A stretch of 64,000 nt of DNA from assembly GCA_905331475.1 (NCBI GenBank), contig CAJNYU010002478.1, positions 248,001 through 312,000 of the forward strand, in the 5' to 3' direction. A model generated the notes under the pieces. It did no database searches and was not told the DNA's origin. It worked only from the letters and a program-made list of their open reading frames with translations. This DNA comes from Rotaria socialis (taxonomy: Eukaryota; Rotifera; Eurotatoria; Philodinida; Philodinidae). Shown here in pieces: positions 24,701-35,333 of this stretch (position 1 is its first letter; every line of letters begins with the position of its first letter). Both the position numbers and the translations under genes were made by a program.

Positions 24701-24980
24701 AATGATCAATTTTATTCCCAATCGGTTGGTTGTCAAGTACACTTTATATTTTTCTCGTTTTTTTTACTTCTATCGATATTAACAAAACATCACCAGTCTC
24801 TATAAATCATTCATGTAAAGCGACAATAATTGTACAGATAGAAAAGCAAAAACAAGTAAACTGTGCTGTTAGAAAAATACAAAACATAAAATAGTATGAT
24901 GAAAAATTTTTTTGTTTTATTGAGTCTGAAATTAATGATGTTTCTCGTAATAGTTTATTTGTTTTTCTATGTTTTGCTTA
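21757..24980. other. Intergenic region; AT microsatellite, possible ORF remnant
   Basis: An AT run lies near 22190-22206. Near 22415-22540 a plus-strand frame reads through about 40 residues (LVELAQECCMYIESNG, then SYKEVADRANISMAQ) with composition unlike its surroundings before a stop. It may be a decayed mobile-element gene, but I cannot assign it. The rest is AT-rich with no feature seen. Confidence 0.35.
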
Positions 24981-25681
24981 TTACTCGAAATCATCTGTTG
25001 AAACATCATCAACAGATACGAATTTACAGATTAAATTTTCGATTGAACACAAACTAAGTTGTATTGTTAATTCATTTTGGAGTTTCACAGTAAACGTTGA
25101 GATTCCTTTAAGTTTGTCATGGATTAGCATAAAAAGACTTTTAGCGCAGATCGGTGTTTGACATATAAAAGTATTTGGATATCGTAAACGAATACTAATA
25201 ATGAAAATGATTTCTGTCTTTTCGTTGAATCTATTACAAGTAATACTATGTTTTAGATATTCATGTGCAGCTGTTGTGTTTATTTTTTTCATCAAAGAAA
25301 TGACTAGACCATCTCTAACTAGTGCATGCGCTTGTTTGTCAAACTAAAACATATCTTATGCGAATAAAATGGCTATTGAAATCAAATGAAAATGTTTACT
25401 TTTTTGAAAATTAATGCCATATGTTCAATAGTTGTTGGCATGCCATCGGACTCGATATCATTTAAAGCATAAGTCATGGTAAATTCTGTTGAAAATGAAC
25501 CTATGAATACTAACTTAGAAAAGATGAATAGAAATTTGAAAATGTTCTACGTACTGCTAGCAGTTGTAGTTGGTATATTTGGTTTTTGAGATATTAACAA
25601 TATTGGAATTATCGATAAAAATAATACTACTCCACTAATACATGAAATGAAACTAATTATACCGACCAAATAAGAGCTCAT
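24981..25681 (-). CDS. Small single-pass membrane protein, function unknown
   Basis: Three exons, 25681-25555, 25509-25400 and 25343-24981, with introns of 45 and 56 bp, give 199 residues in one frame. The introns are close to the minimum size in this window. Near the N-terminus (residues about 5-30) one strongly hydrophobic segment (VGIISFISCISGVVLFLSII) follows MSSYL, so it is either a signal anchor (type II) or an uncleaved signal. The remaining ~165 residues look like a folded extracellular or lumenal domain of alternating strands (TEIIFIISIRL; STFTVKLQNELTIQLSL) with several cysteines, ending VSVDDVSTDDFE. I recognise no family; a SEA-like fold would fit the pattern but is only a guess. 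The ATG is preceded, 6 bases upstream, by an acceptor-like TATTTAG. Confidence 0.6.
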
Positions 25682-28670
25682 AGGCGATCTAAATATATGA
25701 TAATTGATGAATATACAATTTATTAAAATTCCTATACCTACTCGCTATAAGTAAATAATCGAATGAGCAAGTGCATTCCTATTGATACTTATAAAACGTA
25801 TCTTATTGTGCACTGTTTTTAGACACAGAGACAAAGAAAAATGTATGTTGGTATCCAATAGACTGTTCTGTATAAACCTGTAACGTTATGCAATATGATG
25901 TTGATTTCGTTTAGACGAATGGGCAAACAAATTTGACTTCACCCTACAAATCAAAATTCATCAGAAAAGTATAAGTATTATTCAAGGTCGTTTTAATTAA
26001 CGATTGTTTAATAACTATCTTAATGCATGATTCACCTATATTGTGTATCAGTTCGATTACAAATGTACGATAAAAACTGTTTAGCCTATAATATATTATA
26101 AACCTCTTCTCATGTTAGAAGACAGCCCCACTCCCGTCTCTTAATTGTATGACACAAAAAGATCAAAATTTTCCAAAATACTATTTTCATCTGAAACGCA
26201 CTAAATCCTGTGAGGGGCGGGGGGTTGAATATGAGAAGGGGGTTTAGTGTTGTTGACGAGAGAAACAACTCGACAGTATTTTTCACCGAATTATGTTGTT
26301 ATTTTTTTCACTGTTCTACTCTCCGCTTATTCAAAAACTGATGCATACAATAATATCAACGCGTGTCATCATGATTAATAAGCACGGCTGACATGACTAG
26401 AGACTAGAAAAACGAATATTAAAATTATGTGCTTCTACACAAAGTCAATCTATCAATCACTGGCTTGTTCAAATCTTACTGTGCTCAAAATAATCTGTGT
26501 TATTCATTTATAAATAGTTTCTATTGTGTAAATAATACACATATGTATTTATTATTCTCGACATATTTTAATACCTAATAAAATAGTTCATATGAAAGTT
26601 TTCTCTTATCAATTTTTACTAAAAGATTTTAATAAATTTCATTTGAGAAAAAAAGCCGCCACATATTTTTCTCTATTTCACATATACAGCACGACGTACC
26701 TATTACTTTTTTGCAATCAAACAAAATAATCACTCGCTCTTAATGAGACATTGCTTTCATATGTGTGACTCTGACGTGAGCTATGTCATGGACGATGACT
26801 GTTATAAGATGAAAACATAAATACGTATGATAATAATGATTATTAGGCACATTTTTTATTCATTTAGTTTCGCATCGACCGCGTGTTAAATAAAATGAAC
26901 TGAAATTAATTGGCTGGGAACAATATTTTGCCATCATTTTTGTAAGATAAATCATTGGTTTATATACAAACTATTTGTCACTTCACATGGTTAGAATATG
27001 AAAAGTATTGAATTTATAGAGACTGATCAAAATGTATTACAAAAGGCATACAGGTAGTATGATTTTTTTTCTAGTGAAACTTCTTATCTCGTGTACATAT
27101 AAGTTTCTTGACGTTCGTCAACAAGTCAATCATGTTCTATTGGCAAATATTGAGCTGTATAAATGTGGCATACAGCAATATTATCTAGGCTTGTTTTCAG
27201 CACACAGATAAGACTATTCCGTATGAATCGTCCATATAATTAATTGGTTCTTAATTGAGACTCCTTTATACAGTGAATGAGTTATGAATACCGTGAAAAG
27301 GTTTCGCGCTCCTGACTTGCTAACTGAAAGGTATTATCATTTAAGAGTATGTTGTAGATGAACTTCATTGTATCCCCTCAGCAAATTCAAATGAAATTGA
27401 CTTTGCATTTCAATTGCAGCATTCCATAGAGTTAGACAGTCATGTGAGTAATGTAGTGGGAGCGTTTCAAATCTTTTGTTTTGATTGTTACTTGAAATGA
27501 CCGTATGAGATCTGTTGACTTACATATGCAATGTAAAAGCTACTGTGCTGGTATAGTTGTGTCTAAGCCTATACAACGAGACGAACATTGTTAAATCCAC
27601 AGAGAAATTTATCCTTGTGAAGATTTATTTCTATCAAACAATCCAGATCAAAATTCGACAATAAATATTTCTAATGTTCTTGTGAATATGATCGTGTTTT
27701 TCGCTTCAATGTACTAATGAAAAATGAAGTATCTTTTTAATAATAGTTTTTTTTTAGTTGGAGGACTTCTCTTGTCTGAAAGCGAAACTTTAAAAGTTTT
27801 CTTTCAATTTTCTTTCATCGTTATTTTCGTTTGTAAAAATTCTTATCGACTGAATGAAGATGACGCCATTTTTTTGTTTCAATTTTATTTTTATTCCATG
27901 ACTAAGTAAGAAATTTGCTATTATACTAAGTTTTATCAAATGTCACTACAAAACCTTTTTGTTGTCATAGACAAATATTTTAACTATCTATTGACAAATA
28001 CAAGCTATTAACTATTCAAAACTTAGATGGTGCACAAAAAGAAAATACTGAATGATATTTATCTGTAACCTTTACAAGTAGTATAAAATGTGTTCTACAG
28101 AAGATTATCATAAAATGGCCTATTATATTATATGGAAAGAGACAAATGTGTATTTTTCACATTTCAACGAACTAAACGACTAAAGATGCTAGTGCAGACA
28201 TACTCTACGATTTATGAGACCTTCAAAATCATAAATAAGTTCTCCTAAAGAAACCAATGAATTTGATAATGAAAATGTTTAAACATTATTGAAGTAATTA
28301 TATTTAAGTTCATTCATCTTGAGATACATCAAAAAAAATCCCATTGACGTGCTTTTGAATCTTATTAGAACAAGAAAAATATTTACATTACGAAATTCAT
28401 TGATGGCGTAAGTTTTCTCTTTAGTGTTGTTTTATTTCGTCAAAAAAATGTTGTTCTTTAGTTCTATTTTAACAGAGTATTGATTTAAAATAGTTACGTT
28501 TGAAAATAAAATCTCACGTTTATGCTATTGCCTATAGACAAAACTAGTATTTTTAGCCTTGCAATCGACGATAATCACGTGTTACATAGAGATTTTTTCA
28601 ACATGCTATATGGTCTGTTTTGTATTCAATTGCATGTAGGGCCGTTGTAGTACTGTTCTGTATATTGGAA
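25682..28670. other. Intergenic region with one possible small inverted-repeat element
   Basis: Mostly AT-rich without exons. Around 26099-26250 the ends AACCTCTTCTCATGTT and (reverse) AACCCCCTTCTCATATTC form an imperfect inverted pair enclosing GC-rich DNA, possibly an old ~150-bp MITE. No duplication is clear. Confidence 0.35.
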
Positions 28671-28673
28671 TCA

Positions 28674-28745
28674 GAATAGAAGAAGAAGAAGAACAAGAAC
28701 AAGAACAAGAACAAGAACAAGAACAAGAACAAGAAGAAGAAAAGA
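28674..28745 (+). repeat. (CAAGAA)n / (GAA)n simple repeat
   Basis: GAA triplets flank about seven tandem CAAGAA hexamers. Located about 320 bases upstream of the GPCR start codon. Confidence 0.9.
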
Positions 28746-29060
28746 ATAAAATGAAGGAAAGAAAAAGTTTACCTGCATTAAAGACATTCGTATAAACCGT
28801 GGGAGGTCACCGAACGATGGAGGGAAGCATACCAAGAGCAAAGCGGTGAAACGAAGAAAAAAAAGCGCAGAATAAAAGGAAGACAGATTTGTGTATATGT
28901 GTGTGCGTCAGCATTAAGCAAGCGACGAGCTAAAGGCAAATAAAAAAAAGTTTGTTCTTGATCGTAGTGTAGAACATAAGTAATGTATTTACTGTCGGTC
29001 ACCAATATACAGCGCAAATAAGTCATATCGATTTTTCTTTTTTTTCTATTTCACTATCTT

Positions 29061-30959
29061 ATGGCCAGTAACGAATTATTTCCTCAAATAGCCTATCCTA
29101 TTCGGGTAATTTTACCTGTTGTTTACACATTTATTACCATTTTTGCTCTAATCGGCAATGCATTAAATTTTTATTCATTATGTGTCAGTACTGACCGATA
29201 TGGTCGAAAAAGTATTCATGCACTTATTTGGAATTTAACTGCTGAAGGAACCATATGGACGTTAATATTTTATACAGTTAAAATGGTATCCTATGCTGAC
29301 TTGGGTGAACATTTTGCTTCAAATAATGGTAATTGGTTAAATGATTCATGGTGCAAATCTGAAATGTATATACTACGTATAATGGATTTTCTTCTTGCTT
29401 ATACAATTGTTTTCTTATGTTCTGATCGTTGTGTTAAAAGAAAAGTATGTTGTTATGGTGTACGTCGTTTTGTAACTGGTATTTGTATAGTAATATCACT
29501 TTGGCTTGCGGTTTGTTATGCATTAATACCAACATTATTTTTTGATCAAAACTTACATTCGCTTAATTATGGTTCGTATGAATGTGTTTATAATGAAACA
29601 CAAATAAATGCAATAAGCTGGTTAGATTTACGAAATGTTCAATTACCTTTTAAAACAATTTATTTACTGGATTTTATGTTTGGGAATGCGTTACCAATAT
29701 TTTTAATGATTTCATTCTTAATTATACGATGTTTTGTTTATCGAAAACCAAAAACTAATAAATATAAAATTGATCCAGATGCAAATCTTACTGAATTAGA
29801 TTTAAATACATATAGAGAATTTGATTTAAAAAATTATGATGATGAACATCCGAATTTAACGAAAATGGTATGTAAAAATTAATTAATATAGTGTTGTGTA
29901 AAGATTTAATAGTTAAATATCAACTAATCCAATGAGAAACACATTCTAAACATATCTAATTAGTTATTCATATAAACGAATTCAATATATGAAGCAACGA
30001 TTGATTTTGATACTTTATCAGATTAGTTTATATCAGTAAATTAATTTTTTGTTTCGTTTCAATATAAATAACCCGAAGGTAGAATGACTGATAAATTGTA
30101 TATATCGAAATGATTCGATTGTAAAAAATGTAACTAGAAATTTTTTACTATGGTTGAGAAGAGTTTGCTTGAATTTTACATAAGATCTGTTGATGAAATT
30201 AATGACGCTTTTATTAGATAATATTGCTTTATAAATGAAAGTCACGTTTTATATAACAAGATTTTTCTTTAATATTTATTGATATAGTGAAAACAAAATT
30301 TTTGAAGAAAAAATAAAATTGCATTGATAAGAATATGTCTAGCTTTTTTTGTTTCTTCTTCTTAGGTTGTATTATATGTAATCATATTTATTATATGCCA
30401 GTTACCATATTATATTTACCGCCTGATTCTTATTTATTATCCATCGATTCAAACAAATTTAAGTTCAATTAATATTTTATATGCAATTGATATTCCTTTA
30501 ATTGCTCTTCGTTTAATTAATCGTGCTATTAATCCATGGCTTTCTTTTTTTCTAATGCGTTCAATACGAGATTCTTCTCGACAAGCATGTTCTTCATTTT
30601 GGTGTTGTGGTTGTTTTCCCTGTTGTCCAAATCGCTGGTCATGCTTACGTGATTGTTCATCATGGATACGTAATGAATGGCATGACTTGACGGCTAGTCA
30701 AAAAATGATACGAGAAATTCGTCCAACTGGAAATATAACAAAAAAAGAATTTATTGATCCAACTGGAAAACGTATTCGACAAACATATGAAGAATATGTT
30801 AGATATTTTCATCGGCCACGTACACATTTTAGCGATGCCAATCCGGCATTATTACTTGCTGGTAGAAATACACCGGCAGGAAATGAGAATTCAGGTTATT
30901 TAACTAGCAATCCAAAAATTCAACATTCTCAATTAATGGAACCAAGTACTGAATTGTAA
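29061..30959 (+). CDS. Rhodopsin-like G-protein-coupled receptor, divergent
   Basis: Two exons, 29061-29867 and 30366-30959, give 466 residues. Seven membrane segments can be placed: TM1 with IGNALNF (the GN of class A), TM2 IWNLTAEGTIW, TM3 after C (SWCKSEMYIL) ending in SDRCVKRK, TM4 ICIVISLWLAVCYALIP, an ECL2 cysteine (SYECVYN) for the usual disulphide to TM3, TM5 FGNALPIFLMISFLII, TM6 VVLYVIIFIICQLPYY (the CxxP-type motif) and TM7 INRAINPWLSFFLM. The phase-0 intron falls in loop 3, just before TM6. The DRY motif is DRC and NPxxY is NPWLSF. The tail carries a cysteine-rich cluster (CSSFWCCGCFPCC), which is a candidate for palmitoylation. It is most like invertebrate peptide-receptor orphans; no ligand can be named. 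A poly(A) signal follows at 31025. The GPCR and the DDR gene end tail to tail, 250 bp apart. Confidence 0.8.
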
Positions 30960-31024
30960 TTATTAGAATGATTGTTGGCTGGTTGTATTGAATTTTTCTA
31001 GTAGATTAAAATGAATATATTCAC

Positions 31025-31030
31025 AATAAA
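31025..31030 (+). terminator. Poly(A) signal AATAAA of the GPCR gene
   Basis: AATAAA lies 66 bases after the GPCR stop codon, in the short space between two convergent genes. Confidence 0.6.
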
Positions 31031-31209
31031 AGTTTTTTTTCTCTGGCACTCGTTTGTTTCGTTTTTTTTTCATGCACAAGATTTATGTAATATACATATA
31101 CAAAGGAAAACAGAACAACTTAAGAAACGCATCATTACTTTTCTAAAACAAAAATTCAAAAACACAACAAAACAACACTAACAACTGCTATTAGAAACAA
31201 AACTTCATA

Positions 31210-34200
31210 TTATGATAAACTATTAATTTGTCGTGTAAAATAAAGTGCAATATCTGATATATTCGGACGTTTTGTTCCATCAATATGCCAACATTCACAT
31301 AGTAAATCATAAATTTCTTTTGAACAATCAACTGGCTGAGATAAACGAATTATAGATTCATTTAGAGTTTCTATTCGGTTCGATGATTGTCGAAAGACAA
31401 GATATTGATAAAGTTCTTCATTTGTTAATGATGCATGTGGCAAATATGAACATCGAGACCAAAGTTCCCATAATGTTACAGCAAATGAATAAATATCTGA
31501 TTTTAATGTTGAATTATTCTAAAATAAACAAATAATTTTATTGAACGAAAAAAAGTATTTTCTAAATAAAAATCTTTACTATTAGAGCTTCTGGTGCAAT
31601 CCATCTCAATGGAATTTTATCACCATTATTCGACAACCAATATTCATGTTCATATTGTGATAAAGCCATCGCACAATCAGTCAATTTAATGGTATAATCG
31701 GAATAGAAGAGACAATTTCTTGCTGCTATATCATTATGAATTATATTTAAATGAGATAAATATTCCAGAGCATTTGATAATTGATGAGAAAAATAAATAT
31801 TCATTCTAAGAGTAAATTTCAAAATCTTTTTCAACAAAAACAAGTTTTCTACGTTACTTTTGAAATGTTAAATCATTGATTTTTTTATGATAATAATGTT
31901 GCAAAGTACCGAAATCTGAGTGTTCTTGGACAAAATAGAGTAAATCAAGTTGTACTGCACATACACATGCAATATTAATATGATTCAAACGAGATAAAAT
32001 GCCGAGTTCTGATAAAAATCTTTGTCTAACGAAAAAAAAGATATTAATTTTCAAATTTTTTCATAAATATATTCTTTTTACTTTGTTGAATCAGTCATAT
32101 CACTTTTTATTATTTTAATTAACACAGATTTCGATTGATTATCCAATGAATATTTTCCTTTGAAAATTTCTCCATAGTTAGATTCAGATATTTTACATAC
32201 TGAAAATAGTTTTGATTGATCAACACAAGACGGAAGTGAATAATCATATTTCGAAGGAACAACTTCTTGTATAGCACTGCAATTAAATAAATTCACTAGT
32301 TTTGAAGACATTTGTCCAATATCAGACGACGCATAATGAAATGTCTAAAAAACAAACAATATTTTTCAAATAAAATAATGCATTTTGTTTTACGTTATTC
32401 GTTGAACAATGCGCGTATGAGTTTGCATCAATAATAGCATATTGTTCACTTTTAAATAATGATGATGGTGAACTCGTATGTAATAATGATGTTGTTGACG
32501 TTATTGGATATATGTATGAACCTATTGATGTCAAATCGTCATAATTTATTTTTCTAGTTGATTGATTCTGATTGTTTTCAACTGATGAACCATTTGCTGT
32601 GCTTGTTAATCGAGAACATTTATAATAAGGATTACTATTTTTACGTAAATGACAATTACGAATACGAATTATAACGAGAGTAAATAAAAGAATAAAGCAA
32701 AGAGAAAGAGTTGAGAATATTAAAATTGTTAACCATTCCAATGGTATTATAGTTGATGATGATGATGACGATGACAATGACAATGACGATGATGATGATG
32801 ATGATGATGATGACAATAATGTTATTTTATTATTCAATGCTGAACACGCTAAGCATAAATTAGATATTATATAATAAGAAATGAAAGAATATTAATCAGA
32901 GTAGAAAAATCTAATAATGGCAGATACAAAAGGTTAGACTAAGTTCTTATCTTAACATGATCGATTGATACGAATAAATATTAGATTTCAATATTCTATC
33001 TATCAAGGACAGACTCGTATCAACTCTTTATGTCAACTATTGAATTGATTTGCCCAAAGCGATTTTATTCATTGAAATAAAAGAAACTATATTGCCACTT
33101 GTTTAATTAATAAAAAAAAATGATAATTATCAATTAAATTTAGACAATTAAATAACTAAAAATTATGATTTATTAGAATCTGTTACGTAGAACAATATAA
33201 TTCTTCTAGTCATTTGAACATATTCTTTTTCTCATTTCACATGCATTACTATATCGAAGGGTTGACATGTGTTACTCTAATGATACTCAAAAAATACTAT
33301 TCAAGTATTATATTATTATAGCTTTTTCTATAACGAAAGAGTGTACTCAGCTGTTTTACAGTGTTTAAGCTTGATTTGATCTACACTGGGCGAACTATGA
33401 AACTAGTTCAAATCAAAGGAGTTTCATCAAGATGAATTTCAGGAGCAAACTTAGGATTTTTCTAGTCAATTTAAAAATATGCTAAGATATTTTTACGAAA
33501 AATCAAATAATATACTTATAATTCTTGATTGAAAACATTGATTATAGTTTTTCTCGTGAAAGGAATGATTTTAGACGGGATTAAACCTGTAATGAAAATC
33601 TCACTTAAATGTTAGAAGTCAAAGTCTATGCTATCGATTGCTAATAAAAATTGATGTCTATTGAATTAAATCATATTCTTAACTTTAATTTTCTTCTTAT
33701 GTCAATGTTTGATAGATTGTTTACTCTTTTGAAAAAGCGTACATAAAATTTGAATAATATACAATATGTCTTATCCAGTACTTGTTGTTTATAATATAGA
33801 GCATGTCTTATCTATTGATTTAATTATTTTTGATTCTTAATAACTCACCCAGCGGACAATTAGTTGTAGTCACACTGGTTGATGTTGTACTGTACAATAT
33901 TGTTGGTTCATTGTCAAATGTAATTTCAGTTAAAGAAAGAAGTCCATTATCGAATTCAAATAAAAGTTCGACACGTTTTCCTATATTTACTATTTTAGAT
34001 TGATTTAAATGAATTGTATCAGCAAATGTTTTTGATAGTGATGTTGATAGCTTGTGTCTCATTGGTAAATTATTATCAATTTTAATTTGAACTGAACGAT
34101 ATTTATTGTTAACTGAATAGATTCGAATAGTTTTAAAATGATAGTATGTATCAAAATGAAATTGAACTAAAACTGGAGATTTATTCCAAGAAAGTCTACT

Positions 34201-35240
34201 ATCTTCATTATCTCCAATAATTCCATCGATTAATTTTCCGACTCCACCTAAATGAAAAATAATAAGAACACAGATGATAGAATGAAAGGAAATGATTTTA
34301 CCATCATATACATTATCTTTATCTATACTTGGTGACGTTGTATATGATACAATACCACCTATAGAACAAAAAAATATGATCAATATTTTGTATTATCAAT
34401 TTCATACCAATGAATGCACATCCATAAAGTTCAACTCGCATACAAACAGTACGCCAACGTGAACTATAAGGTATAATTCGAATACGTTTTGCTATAATGG
34501 GTGATAGAAGGAATCGTTTTTCTGCTAAATATGTATTGATGTTTCCTTTCAAGACCTAGAAAACCAATAGTATTAATATTTTTCTCTAAAGAAACTATGA
34601 TCGTGTCATACTGTTTTATTTGTCTTTTTATTATTATATGTTATCCAATTAGATGAATTATTTTCTCGTTGATATTCAATTTGATAATATTCTGCATACT
34701 CATTGCCCTGTCCATTATCAAAGCGACCTTGAGTTTCAATAGCATTTATAAAATATAATTTATGTAATTCTATTTGAACATATTCATATGATTTTGGTCC
34801 AATGGGTTTATCTGGACACCATGCTCCTCCTTCTAATTCAGTTCGAATTCTGTGTAAAAAAAAAAGAAAAAAATATCCTTAGTAAACTTAATCCTGTTTC
34901 AATTTTGATCAATCACTATTGTTTCTATTATTTTTTACTAAAAGAGAGAAAAATGATGCTTTTACCTTGCCATTTGAGGACCCACACTACTCAAGTCGTG
35001 AGTTGAACTCGAGGTCAAATCACTATCACCAATTGAACCTGATTCCATACCTAATGGTGCATTACATTGTTCTTAAAATAAGACGTATAAAAAATTGTTG
35101 CTTTTCAAAATTTATTATATTTATATATATATATATATATATTCACCATATTCGGACAAGATTACATTGGACGAGACATCAGGAAAAACCATGATGAATA
35201 GTATATACAAGTTACATATTATTAACATAATCACATACAT
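31210..35240 (-). CDS. Discoidin domain receptor with divergent kinase domain
   Basis: An 820-residue DDR-family receptor tyrosine kinase; known members bind collagen. Exons: 35240-35147, 35071-34966, 34849-34612, 34555-34408, 34358-34302, 34247-33849, 32848-32394, 32344-32082, 32025-31858, 31805-31580, 31518-31210; phases close. Signal peptide in exon 1 (MYVIMLIICNLYILFIMVFP). Discoidin domain about residues 34-190 (CNAPLGMESGSIGDSD; GGAWCPDKP; AIETQGRFDNG; RWRTVCMRVELYGC). DS-like domain about 195-345 (GKLIDGIIGDN; LLFEFDNGLLSLTEITF). Then a polyserine stretch and one membrane helix (WLTILIFSTLSLCFILLFTL), a juxtamembrane NPYY, and the kinase from about 540. Kinase Lys (VLIKIIK), helix-C Glu (FLSELGIL), the catalytic-loop Asp and Asn (HNDIAARN) and APE (WIAPEA) are present. 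The glycine loop is degraded (ISESNYGEIF), HRD is HND and DFG is DCA, so catalysis is doubtful and it may be a pseudokinase. The kinase ends right at the C-terminus. Confidence 0.9.
32762..32820 (-). repeat. TCA/TCG triplet repeat encoding polyserine
   Basis: Imperfect GATGAT/GACGAT repeats on the plus strand encode the serine-rich linker outside the membrane helix of the discoidin receptor. Such tracts vary in length between alleles. Confidence 0.8.
32849..33848 (-). other. 1-kb intron of the discoidin receptor
   Basis: The largest intron of the gene separates the DS-like domain exon from the membrane-helix exon (donor GTGAGT, acceptor TGCTTAG). It is AT-rich, with no nested gene or repeat seen. 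Confidence 0.7.
35120..35143. repeat. TA dinucleotide microsatellite
   Basis: An alternating TA run lies just after the donor of the first DDR exon. Confidence 0.85.
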
Positions 35241-35294
35241 TTTGTTATCTAAAAGTTTTACAACAATGAATGAATATCTCGATATCGTGATAGC

Positions 35295-35333
35295 TATTAA
35301 TAAGAAGAAGAAGAAGAAAAAGAAGAAAAAGAG
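35295..35333 (+). repeat. (GAA)n-type purine tract
   Basis: AAGAAG repeats lie about 55-95 bases upstream of the DDR start codon. Read on the minus strand this is a pyrimidine tract (CTTCTT...) within the probable 5'UTR or promoter; a shorter TTTTAG acceptor-like site lies 8 bases before the ATG. Confidence 0.8.

Noticed and set aside
27724..27909. 61-codon hydrophobic plus-strand frame
   Set aside because: Phe-rich translation of T-rich DNA, no splice partners, no recognisable motif.
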